Part shown: one piece after another, positions 45,385-55,604 of the stretch
Layout of the letters: each line of letters starts with the position of its first letter
Position numbering within the stretch: position 1 is the first letter of the stretch
From: Guyanagaster necrorhizus
Lineage: Eukaryota; Basidiomycota; Agaricomycetes; Agaricales; Physalacriaceae
Assembly: GCF_019112545.1 (NCBI RefSeq)
Contig: NW_025064925.1
Location: 32,855 to 96,854 of the forward strand
Length of the DNA stretch: 64,000 nt
Direction: 5' to 3'
Translations under genes and position numbers: made by a program
Notes under the pieces: model-generated
Told to the model about the DNA's origin: nothing
The model's input: only the letters and a program-made list of their open reading frames with translations
The model's database searches: none

Positions 45385-46887
45385 ATGTCAGACCCAATCC
45401 TCGGTCTCCTGAAAACCAAAGTGAGTAGAGTAGTCGTTTACAAGTACTCGAAAGATCTCTGAAACTACTAACACGACACTTTAAAAGGCCTCTGAGGCAT
45501 TCAAACAAGGCGATTTTACCACCGCCCGATCGCTTTATTCGCATTCAGTCGATATCGATCCTCAGGACGATACTCACCCCTTAAATCGCTCTTTGATGAA
45601 TTTGCGACTCACAAGGTGAGTACCTCTGCCTTCTAATCTCTCGAGGATATTCGCTAACAGATCTCAATCAGATGGTCGGATGCCGAAGAAGACGCAACTA
45701 AAGCGCTAGCGCTCTGCCAATGCACGAAGAACGACCACAAACAAAAGGCTTACTACAGGAGATGCCAGGCCAGACGAGAGATGGGCGATATCGTCGGTGC
45801 CCAAAATGGTTCGTGTTCGTTTCAGAGACTGGCGCTTCCCCCTCCTTGATTATCTTGAATAGATCTCAAAGCCTTTGCGTCCACGGGAGGCGCCAGAGAT
45901 CTTGTAGATGCCGAACAAAAGAAGATCGATAGCTCTATCACCACTCCGCAGCTGGTCCCCGCGCATCAGTCTCTTTTACTCGAAAGCAAGTCTGCGCCAT
46001 CCGAACGAACGTACTTCATCGACGACGCCGGCAACAAAGGTCTCGGGGCATTCGCAGCCAGAGACATCCACCGAGGAGATCTCATCCTCACCGAAAAACC
46101 GCTCCTCCCTTTTCCCCACAACTCGCCTTCCAGGACAGAACTCCGCCTCGCCATGGATAACCTCTCCCCAACGGATCTTTTGGTTTTCCTTTCCCTGAAA
46201 AACACGCGTCCCGACCGCGGAGACACCATCGACGGCATATACAAAACCAACGCATTCGCCAACGGCGGGATCGTCATCGAAGCATCGCGTTTCAACCATT
46301 CGTGCCGGCCAAACGCACGCTACTCGTACCACGAGGCGACCAACCGCCAGCGGATTTTCGCCCTCACGTACATCCCAGAAGGGGAGGAAATATTTGTGTC
46401 CTACCTCGCCAGCAGGAACGTATACGGCGCTACGCGTAATCAGAGACAGGCGGCGTTGCGCGCTAAGCAGAACTTTCTATGTTCGTGTGCAGCCTGTGGT
46501 CTCGATCGCCAGCTGTCCCTGGAAAGCGACAGGCGCCGGACGGAGATCAGATCCATCTGGGATCGAATGCCGACGTTCAATCCGCGTACCGATGGCCGTG
46601 CATATCTCCAAATCGTCGTCAGGGCAATCAACCTGATGAAAGAGGAGGGATATTGGGCGGACGCGGATGATTTCGCCAACGAGGCGGCCGCACTCTGTTC
46701 TATGCACGCCGATTGGGAGTCTGCGAAGTATTGGCATGGGATCGTTTATGAGACTAGAGTGGCGGAGTTTGGAAAGGATAGCGCTCACACGTTCAAGGCT
46801 CGTAGGGATTTTGAGGATCCCCGTTCGATTGATCATCCCTATGCGGGAGTGTTCCACGGGCAAACGTTCGCTGATATTCGTTTGTAA
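45385..46887 (+). CDS. TPR-SET domain protein (probable lysine methyltransferase)
   Basis: Four exons (45385-45420, 45488-45615, 45672-45808, 45863-46887) encode 441 residues in frame. The N-terminal third is TPR-like (ASEAFKQGDFTTARSLYSHS, KAYYRRCQARREMGD). The SET domain follows: GLGAFAARDIHRGDLILTE, SRFNHSCRPNARYSY with the NHSC motif that binds S-adenosylmethionine, and the post-SET cysteines CSCAACG. It has no MYND finger. Such proteins methylate lysines on histones or other proteins. No lesions seen. Confidence 0.93.
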
Positions 46888-48130
46888 AAAAACGATGTGT
46901 TGTTTTTTTTGCTTGCAGTAGAAGGTCCTTCCGTCGTATGTTTAGCTACCAATTATGCCACAGGATTCCATCAAGGTGGCGATTTGATCTTGAGCGTCAG
47001 AATGTGATATCTGAATGATATCAGGACAAATTTAGGTCAGATAAGCGAGCATGTAAAAGTGCAATCCTAAGTTAGTAGAATGCCCTGATCTTGATGCAAG
47101 GATTAGCGCTGAATATATTTCTCGATTGAAGGGCAAGTGATAGTTTATAAATGGATTCATGGCTGAAATGCTACTCTTTTATGCAGTCACGAGTACTGCG
47201 AATATCTATAAAGCCAGTTCTGCTCGCCAGGCTAGCGACGCGTCGTCTCAGTCACGCATATTCCACGTGACGAATGACAACGGAGATTAAGAGACAGGCG
47301 GCGGCTAAGGCGGTTAGAGATGAACATCGAAGCAAGCGTGTGTCCCACGTTAATTTGTGGATACCCATGACGGCCTTGTATAGTTGTAGATGCTTTTCGA
47401 ATACTTGATTCTAGGGGGGAAAAGCGCCAGGACAACCAAAGCCTTGTTTCCCAGGCTATTTCTGCAGGCTGCACCGCCTCCTATTGGCTTCCTACGTGAC
47501 TTCGGAGCGAATGTGGATGCTCAAACTGCGACAAGGGCTCCAATGTTGGCTCTGCGTGCCTACTGCGGTAGATACTGTCGTACATTAAGGTAATTTATAT
47601 TGATATTGAACATCCCCTAGTCACGTCGCATTATATTTCACATTTTTCACTTCGTTCAGGTGCTCAACAGCATCATCGTGAGTAGTGCGTGTTGTTACCC
47701 GTTTGACGGATTCAACGTGGTCGTATGTGTATAGCATACAGAGAGCCCATCTGTAATCAATCATTCGTCCATACTGCGAACATTTTCTCTCCCGTTGTAA
47801 TCCGCGCTTGGGAAATCAGGCGAAAAGTGGTTATGTGCTCGCATTCTGTTTCGCATTAGCACTTGGTCCAGACTACGTTGCACCAAGATCCTTCTCATGT
47901 GGGGTACCAAAAATACGACTCTCATGAGATGAGTTAAGGGGATTTTCATATCCACGGTTCTTCGATCATATAGTTTGCCTGACAAACGAATGGTCGTGCC
48001 GTAAATGGAGCCTGCGGAGTATGATGAGTCAGTAATTATCGAACCTGAGAGCACTGGAGAACATACACAGACGAACAGATTACATCCCCTCACGGAAGGA
48101 AAATCGTTCTCGAATTTCTGGACTTGCTCT
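46888..48130. other. Intergenic, 1.2 kb
   Basis: No recognised gene. The start is the SET gene 3' flank. Confidence 0.45.
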
Positions 48131-48708
48131 TCAAATATATGCTTTCATATGATTAACGGTCCTATTCGACTGGAGGACATCTCGAAGCCCGCCTACCTTG
48201 TAATCACTGCAGTTCAACGCTCCCATCCATTCTAAGAACCCTGAATGCTCCTTTCCGCCTTTGGTGCCGCCCATGCTTCGTGCCTTCCATATGACAACTC
48301 TTGCGTTTCGGTTAACACGCATATACTCAGCAATGACAGAGGTTACGGGACAGTCCATTGCCCCGCCTATGATCCCATAAGCGACAAAAGCTAGCGAGGA
48401 GGGGTGTCCTTCCGGTGGGTCTTCGATTCGTTTCTCGAGATGGACTGACATGGTGGAGCGGAACAGAGGAGTGTTATTCTGACTAAGCATTAGGAAAGAA
48501 GAGATAAAGCACTTCTTGAGCGTCTATCCAGGATGACCCGTGCATCAAAAATACTAGTCACACGGTGCGAATAGCGTTTCCATATGTCGTTCTGGGTTCC
48601 TAAAATGTCACCAGGGGTGATAAGATAAAACGATTCTATCCACAGTACTTCCATCCGCTCGGAACTTTGATAAAAAAAACATAAACAACGCACCAAACCT
48701 AACCACAT
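48131..48708 (-). CDS. Hypothetical protein, possibly two exons
   Basis: Two minus-strand open stretches, 48490-48708 (LWIESFYLITPGDILG) and 48131-48490 (LAFVAYGIIGGAMDCPVTSV), could be joined near 48490. I do not recognise the family. About 80 bases of it (48335-48410) recur in diverged form at 50675-50757, beside a broken recycling-factor copy. Confidence 0.35.
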
Positions 48709-48716
48709 CCTTCAGA

Positions 48717-48755
48717 TACTCCTCCTCCTCCTCCTCCTCTCTATCTCTCTCCCAA
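48717..48755. repeat. TCC microsatellite
   Basis: A run of TCC units followed by CT-rich sequence. Confidence 0.85.
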
Positions 48756-48836
48756 ACTCCTTGAGATACTTCCACTCAGACATCAACGATCCCTAACCAG
48801 CCATCTATTAAACACGGCGCACCTCCATAGCCCTCC

Positions 48837-49014
48837 TCACCTTTCCCCAAAACCTTCGTACTGCCTCGACACATGCAACGCCTCCTGCTTGAACTCTTCC
48901 CAATTCGGTTCGAGATGTACCTCTTTCAGTTCTATTTTCACCGCGATCTTTCCTGCCGTACGTCGTTTGGGTTTTCGGATTGGATGGGTTGGATGGTCGT
49001 TGGTAGTCCGCGCC
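48837..49014 (-). CDS. Small basic hypothetical protein
   Basis: A minus-strand reading of about 58 residues begins MARTTNDHPTHPIRKPKRRT and ends with a charged helix-like stretch (LEPNWEEFKQEALHVSRQ). It could be the last exon of a small gene reaching to 49230. No family recognised. Confidence 0.3.
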
Positions 49015-49638
49015 ATGTGCGAATAATGTCGGTGCACATAAGAAGGAAAACAGGGCCCCGCCAAGGAAGAATGGAACACGGAGAATCGTACCAGCAGCGT
49101 CGGAGTTCGAGAATGTGATGGGCAATCTGTATCAGAGCCGGCTCCGAGTAGTAGTAGGCGCGAGAGAAAAGCAAAGGACTTCTGAAAACAGCAACGTCAG
49201 AATCTCTGTCAGCGAAAAAATGGCGCGACAACGTGATATCTTATTGACTGCTACTCTCACAATTACCGAGGGGTCCTGTTTCCTCTCAAAAATACTTCGT
49301 AGCAGTTGATCATATACTTAGTCCACTCTTTCCTGCTCCAACCTACCTCTGTTCTCCTTATTCCACAGCCAGTGTATGAGCATACGTCATTCATAACCTC
49401 CAACTAAAGTCCACAAGTCCCAGTGCGCCATTGGGTAGATAAATACTCGAGAACGACGCCATGCACAATAACTACAGAGCTGAGAGAACACATCCCCACC
49501 TGGAACTCTTGCCGCTGGAATCCCTACATGATACATTACCACCCTCAGGTCTCGATGTGCATTACTAAAAATGAGGGAGTGCACGCTAACTGGCAAGTGA
49601 ATGTAAAAACGGGAAAAGTTTCTCGAAACTGCACAATT

Positions 49639-49695
49639 TGGATAGAGGGAGTTGAACCCTGAGCTAAGCCATAATCCATTACGCTACTTGTATCC
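49639..49695 (-). pseudogene. tRNA-like sequence 1 (Arg-like, anticodon arm missing)
   Basis: The 57-base minus-strand unit begins GGATACA and ends TCTATCC-A, so acceptor ends can pair at 6 of 7 positions. It has an A box (TAGCGTAATGG) and a B box (GGTTCAACTCC), but only 17 bases between them instead of about 33. The lost length is close to one anticodon arm. Confidence 0.55.
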
Positions 49696-49751
49696 AGGTG
49701 TTCGCTGTTTACGCCCTGTGAAGAGAAAAGTAAACTGTGCCATAAAATTGG

Positions 49752-49815
49752 ACAATGATCCATCAAGGGGATTCGAACCTAGGCAGCCGTTGCACCATTA
49801 CATCTGAAGGTCATA
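49752..49815 (-). pseudogene. tRNA-like sequence 2 (anticodon arm missing)
   Basis: The minus strand carries an A-box-like GATGTAATGG and a perfect B box GGTTCGAATCC only 15 bases apart. The acceptor ends pair poorly. Confidence 0.5.
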
Positions 49816-50058
49816 TAAGAATGGGGGAATGAATTGAAGAAGAGGATTTTGCCGAACCGGTTCCTTTTGTTTCTCGCTTACTCACTAGCATATGTATTTG
49901 TCCTCCGATTGGAAAACCACTCTCCATGCATGCAGGGATTTCGTCTGTGTGTATGTTGTTTCCTGATGAAGATAAAACCCCAAGGAGCAGTTCTGGCACT
50001 GTCAAGAGAAATAAGGGAATATGAATGTGGAAAAATAAATTGTTCAAATTATACAACG

Positions 50059-50118
50059 TTGGGGTGGAGGGAATCGGACCTCGAGCTACTAACGAAAGGT
50101 GCCATTATACTAAGTATA
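50059..50118 (-). pseudogene. tRNA-like sequence 3 (shortened)
   Basis: The minus strand shows an A box TTAGTATAATGG and a B box GGTCCGATTCC, 21 bases apart. The 5' acceptor strand is not recognisable. Confidence 0.45.
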
Positions 50119-50289
50119 TCTGGAGATTAAATGTGAATCAGGGAAGGAGCAGCTGGAAAAAGATGCATGGTTCATCGAACCTCTCCTAGCATGTGGGATG
50201 ATGCACTCTCCTCTTCTGCAGTCCATACCCTCTTTGAGGAATAAGTAGGTTTTTTTTCCACACACTCTGTGCCAAAATAACTGACGGAG

Positions 50290-50665
50290 CACACTGAAAC
50301 TTAACACATGTCGAGGTTGCGATATACGAGATGAACATACCCTCTGTTACGTCCCAGAGGCGGGCTGGGCCGCATAGCCTGCCTATGGGAACGTTGTGGA
50401 TCCCTGTGTCTAAGCCGACACTGGATGGCAAGTAGTCTGTGGTGGCTGATACTGGGAACAAGAGGGAGGATGATCAATTACATTGTCAAAAGAGCGTGAG
50501 GAAGGGAAATTACGAGAACCGGTCGATTGAGCTAGAGGTGATGGGTGTTCCCCTCAGGTGTCTGTGATATGGGCATTGATTCCTTTGCTTTTTCAGGATC
50601 TGCTTGACAAGTTCATTAATTCATTTCCGATATCGACAAACGTTTCGCTGACATGAAGAAGATAT
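50290..50665 (+). pseudogene. Broken copy of the ribosome recycling factor gene (3' part)
   Basis: The plus strand matches the coding strand of the recycling-factor gene at 62275-62660. Both share CATGTCGAGG/CACGTCGAGG, ATACCCTC and AAGCCGACACT, then GCGTGAGGAAGGGAAA, CAGGATCTGCTTGACAAG and GACATGAAGAAGA. Deletions and stops abolish the frame. Intron sequence between GAGGTG and TTTCAGGATCTGC is kept, so this arose by DNA duplication. Confidence 0.88.
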
Positions 50666-50669
50666 TTAG

Positions 50670-52635
50670 GTTTAGATGTGCGGCAATAGCAGAGGTGATG
50701 GGACAGTCCATTTATCCCACCTATCCTTCCGTGAGTGACAAAAGCTAGCGATGAGAGTTGTTTGTTTTTTTTTTTTTTCAAGGCTACATATAGGCCTTAC
50801 AACCTTCTGTTTCACCTTCAAAAACACTACCTGAGAAATTCCATTCCACAAACATCTCGACATGTCTACTGTCGCCCCTCTCATTCAAAGACAGTGGATT
50901 TCGGCCCACTATTGGATACAATGCATTGGGAAACAATTGCCTCGATATTCCGAGGCTTTTGTAATCCGACCTTAAATATATGGAAAAGGAAGATCAGTGC
51001 GACGAAGGAGTCCTTATCAAGAGTTCCTTACCGAAACTCTTTTCCTGATTCAGTTATGCAAGAAGACTCGTCTATCTATCTAATTCTTGCTACACAATGA
51101 AAATGGCTGATAGTGAAAGCACTTGAAGTGCAATCTGGGAAGGACTTACAGAGCTTATTGTCCTTTCACCGAAGCAATAGGTATCCGACTTATGAGGAAA
51201 AAGGTGGCCTCAGTGCTTGTTAAACACATGCCTTAATCCCATGAGAGAAATGAGCAGGGATATCACCAGTGTGCAACCCACCCCGAGTGAGGAACGCAGA
51301 CAACTGACATGTCAGAGATTTCCCGCCGCCTAACACGGTCATCAAGATTCAGAGCCCAGCAGCTCATCGACACAACACAAAATGTAACCGGTGGGCATCA
51401 CGCAAATAGTATATTTTGCGTCCATGTTCACTTCACAGACACTAACCGATGATAAAGGAATTCCGCATACGAAAACCGTACCTGCGCTGGCAATGACGAA
51501 AATCTTGTGTTCTGAAAAACACTACTCATCTTCGATTTGGGGGCCTCTGACCACGGGAATAAGTCTCGGTAGGAGTATCCACGCCCCATTTCAGCCGTCT
51601 GGCTTTTTTTCCTCTTATCCCCGGAGACCTTCATCAACCGTATTAGGTCTGCCAGGAGAGAGATAATAATGGCGCTGCACGTATCTCGCATACGTGGTGT
51701 GACCATTTAGGCGGAGACATACTTCCGTGTTCAGACTCGCGCAAAACCGTCGATAAAGAGACTGAATCTAGGCATAGTCAGAGGAGAGGAGTCGTCCCTT
51801 GCAGTTACGGGGGAACGTTGAATAGGTGGAATAGTGGGGCCGGTTGATGACGGGTTCGAAATATAGACTAGTACTTGGGTGTTCGTGTTCGTGTGGTAAA
51901 AGTCGACAACTCGCGCTCAACCTAGTTGTTCAAGGATAGTCTCTTCGCTACTGGGCCACTCGGCGTTGTGAAGAGTGCTCTCTCTTGTTTCTAGTCCGCG
52001 ATTCAATATGAATCATTTCGTGTTCAGTGCTTACAAAATATGGTGCAGTTCTTTTTTCCCCAACATGCCAACTAGACATTCCGAACCAATGCTTCGCGAA
52101 GCTTATTATGGATCTGATTGCGACCGGTGTTTGGCCCATATGGCATGCTTCTGGGTGAGACCAACGCTTGGGAAAGAAAGAAAAGAAAGATAGAACCCGT
52201 TGCCACCATCAACATATTCTGATACACCCACCGTTTACTACTTCCGAACGCAATGGTGGCATAGGTGTCTCTGTTTATGGTCACAGTTTCGCTCTGCCAA
52301 ACCAATTATTAGGTTAAAAATTGAAGTGGGATTCATAGCGATACTAAGGAACCTTTCGAGAGCTGTTTGCACAAACCGGTGAGAGGTACCATTTAATCGA
52401 ATCGATGATACGGAAGCGTCGAAGACCTATACGGGCACATCATCCCATGACTGCACACGCGACCTTCGTTCTGATACGACTCCCAGACGTAGCCACAAAC
52501 TTTATTGGATGAAAATGCTAGGACAATTGCTTTGTACTGAACCAATGAAAGGTTCACAAGCAACATCGTCTGTTTGAGCGGAAAAAAAAATACACACTAA
52601 CATACCAGTAAAGCTATCTGACTTGAACCATTACA
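50670..52635. other. 2.0 kb without a supported gene
   Basis: A plus-strand open stretch at 51391-51666 has no recognised motif. An 80-bp block at 50675-50757 resembles 48335-48410. Confidence 0.45.
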
Positions 52636-53572
52636 TTACTTGGGCGCGCGCCAGTTGGCGAGACGCTTATTGTACTGTACCAACACATGATCCTGAATTC
52701 AACAATTAATCAGGAAAGAAGGCGAAAGTGAACAGAAATGGAACCTACCGCATAGAACGTGTCCTTCACGCTCTTCCTCTCCTTCAGCCTAGCCCAATAG
52801 CTCCTCAAAGGAGCATACTTCTCATCCGTTTGCAATGTCTCCCACACCTTCTTCCCTTCTCCGACTTGAAACGCCCCCACATCATTCGAGAACGCCAGCT
52901 CAAGTCTCGCGAGGAACGGAGCAATAGCCACGTCCGCAATACTAAACTCGTCTCCTACGGCCCACTTTCCGTCACCGGCAAGCTGTCCCTGAAGTGCCTC
53001 GATAGCCTTATACAGAGCCTCGGGCGACTCCCCGCGAAATTGGAACCCCGCATAGGCAGGGGAGAATTTGTTAGAAAAGGTGTCGATGAAGAAGCGGGCT
53101 TTCGCTCGGGTGACTGGGTCAGAGGGGAGCAGACGCGCGGATGGGAAAAGGTCCGCAATGAACTCGACGAGAATTAGAGATTCAGCAAGTTTGGCAGATT
53201 GAGGCGAAGGAGTGTCAGCTGGGACTTTGGGGCCGCCGTACGCTATAGCAGGGACCTGGGAGGGATGTCAATGATAGTAGAAGGGAGATTACGGAGACGA
53301 ACCTTGCTCGCTGGGTTCACTTGGGGTGCGTACCATTCAGGCTTGTTCTGGAGGTCAATCTCGTAGCGGGTGAAAGGAGCCTGGGCCTCGGCGAGGGCGA
53401 TCTCGGTCTGCGTGAACCATGAGCAATGGATGTGGACTGAGAATCCTTATCGAAAGCATACCCTTTGAGCATACGGACAGACCTGGTATATCATCAGCCT
53501 TCATTGAAAGTCATTTGAACCCTAGGAGTTCACCTTTGCAGTGTAGAGAGTCAGTGGTTCTGCGGTAGTCAT
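52636..53572 (-). CDS. Glutathione S-transferase, omega-like
   Basis: Five exons. After MTTAEPLTLYTAK an intron leads to the short exon VCPYAQR, whose Cys-Pro-Tyr is the omega-class active site (Cys rather than Ser or Tyr). Then come TEIALAEAQAPFTRYEIDL, NPASK|VPAIAYGG and SLILVEFIADLFP for the thioredoxin fold. The all-helical domain (AKARFFIDTF, DEFSIADVAIAPFLARLE with the N-capping motif) follows, and the last exon ends DHVLVQYNKRLANWRAPK. It would conjugate or reduce glutathione adducts, or dehydroascorbate, in the cytosol. No lesion seen. Confidence 0.93.
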
Positions 53573-54059
53573 TCTGAGATAGATAGTTAGAGAGAAAGAG
53601 AGAACTGTAGATCCCGTATTTATAAGAGCCCGAGCGCGCCATGATGATGCCATTCTGCATTTGTCAGAAAATATTTGTAAGGCCTGTTCCTATCTTTAGC
53701 AATTCATATGACAGAGAAAATTCAATGGAACTTGCGCAAAAAAAGGAGATAACACGAAGATCTAGTCATGGCCAATCGCCTGGCTACACAATATACTCGA
53801 ATTATCCTCTGCCCGGCGCAGATAACGTAACATATGCGTCATAGTATACGGTGTGTTCTTGATTTCGCCATTATGATGCCTTAACACCAAGGATTGCTGG
53901 AGCCGCTGGTGGCCGTTCGATAATATGAGTGCGTCCTGGCATCTTTCAGACTCGGTAGGGAGCAGCGTAGTAGAAAATATCAGGCAATCCAATGTCATTT
54001 AAAGGGCTCGGCGTAGAACACAAAATGCTGTTCACACAACCTTGTGGTATATAAATTTC
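53573..54059. other. Intergenic, 0.5 kb
   Basis: Contains the GST promoter side. Nothing recognised. Confidence 0.5.
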
Positions 54060-54524
54060 CTATGAACCAATGATTAGGCGCCCGAATACTAGCAGAGAAG
54101 CTTTAGACCTACATTGATCCACAAGCCAGCTCCGCTCCGCTCCCTTCCTCATGCCATCTACCCAAGTCTCCTCTCCCAACCTCGTAAACTTTCTTGAATC
54201 TCTGACGGTCCCCTCGCCCAACCTGGCGCCATCCCATGTATCCACCCCATTCCCGTACAGATGCACACATCCCGGCAAGTTCTCCGCCCACACGAAACGC
54301 CCTCCGGCCGCCTTCACCACCTCTGTGTCCAGCTGCAGCAGCCACAGTTTCTCGCACTCTGCAAAGAACAGATCGGCTGTTTTTGGGACCTGGTTGGCAT
54401 CGGAAAGGTGGATAAATCCGTCCTTGGCGTCGAGAGCACTGAGTGGGAGGGAAAAAGGTAGAGGAGAGGGCGGGGCGTCGGGAATGATCTTGTAAACGAA
54501 TCGAGGGATGGGTGGATCAGTCAT
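54060..54524 (-). CDS. DUF952 family protein
   Basis: A single open frame starts MTDPPIPRFVYKIIPDAPP and has the family hallmarks LDAKDGFIHLSDANQV, TADLFF, LWLLQLDTEVV and GCVHLYGNGV. The biochemical role of DUF952 is not known; the fold resembles ADP-ribosyltransferase-like small proteins. The last residues after WLVDQ may instead be intron, as the next bases are GTAGGT. Confidence 0.85.
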   Translation of the reverse strand: MTDPPIPRFVYKIIPDAPPSPLPFSLPLSALDAKDGFIHLSDANQVPKTADLFFAECEKLWLLQLDTEVVKAAGGRFVWAENLPGCVHLYGNGVDTWDGARLGEGTVRDSRKFTRLGEETWVDGMRKGAERSWLVDQCRSKASLLVFGRLIIGS

Positions 54525-54812
54525 GGTAGGAGTAGAAAAGAATAGTGGCGAAGGGACCCGGATAACCCGGACCGTAATGACCGAATGTCACAGGTCCTGA
54601 TCCTCGTCACGCAGATTCTTGTCAAAGTCTTGTTCAATTCTCATAGGGCCCCCAGAACGAGTGAAACCGTTGAATTTACCTTTTGGTTAGTTTGTTTCAA
54701 TCCTTACAGCCATTTACACTGTGAGATAAAGGTGAGATTTTCCATCCCAACATAGTTAGTGACTGAGTTAATTGCTCTCGGGATAAGGTAGTACCTCTAC
54801 GAGTATGCATTA

Positions 54813-55467
54813 CTACTGCAAGCAAGCTCGTTTAAGGACTACAGACGTTCTATCATCTAATTTCTTCATGTTCTCTCCAATAACGAAATACGAAATCTCC
54901 AAATCCGACAAAACCGCCTCGAAAATACCAAAGCACTCTTTCCCGTTATCCAAATGCCTCGTACCATCATCCACCAACCATTCTTCCACTGGACCAAGGA
55001 GAAAAAAGAATGAACGTGAACTTCTATACTCTTCAAGCGTTGCTTGGAAGTTCTCCTTTCTCGACAAGCTCTCCTGTCGTTCCTTCCCGTCATGATCCGT
55101 CCCTCCAGTCAAGACACCATAGACGATTGGATCCACGGCCGACCGATCAAATACCTGCACAGGATATGATCCTCGAGTCCCGCTCTCACGCTCTATCTGC
55201 GCATCCATGATGGCCTCCTGCATCTCTAGCAGCCCTATATGCGCCCTCGTGAACCCTCGTTCTTTGATGACAGTACGTGCCACCTCCGTGATATATGCGG
55301 AATCGTGAAGATCTAGCTTCTTTGCCAGAGCGTCGCACAACGTCGTCTTTCCTGTTGACTGATGCCAGATCAGGACCCCGACCTTTCCAGTATATATGAC
55401 TGACCGATGGACCAACGACGTAGATACGAGTGCAGCTGCTAGCACGGCCTGAACCTGTCGTTGTCAT
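54813..55467 (-). CDS. P-loop ATPase of the AAA_28 (NadR/Ttd14-like) type
   Basis: The start at 55467 (MTTTGSGRASSCTRIYVVGPS) joins over an intron to STGKTTLCDALAKKLDL, giving the Walker A motif GPSSTGKTT. Later come ARTVIKERGFTRAHIGLLEMQ, VQVFDRSAVDPIVYG and LSDLEISYFVIGE. Members bind ATP/GTP and are nucleotide-metabolism or lipid-signalling proteins; the function of this one is open. It is divergent from the RdRP gene, with 138 bases between start codons. Confidence 0.85.
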
Positions 55468-55604
55468 GTTTGCTGCCAACGATGTTCTGATGGATTAGGT
55501 GGCCCTGCTTCGACAATGAACCTGGGACCTTCTTCTTCCTACGGTCACGATACCAAACGTCTGCTAAGCGCCCGTCGTATCAGATCATCTACCATCACCT
55601 ACAC
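55468..55604. promoter_or_regulatory. Putative bidirectional promoter
   Basis: 137 bases separate the start codons of the ATPase (minus) and the RdRP-helicase (plus). No TATA box is evident. If the RdRP start lies farther upstream, it would overlap the ATPase gene. Confidence 0.4.

Noticed and set aside
46153..46887. Separate SET-only gene starting at the internal ATG
   Set aside because: Upstream exons with TPR sequence join in frame, so the ATG is internal.
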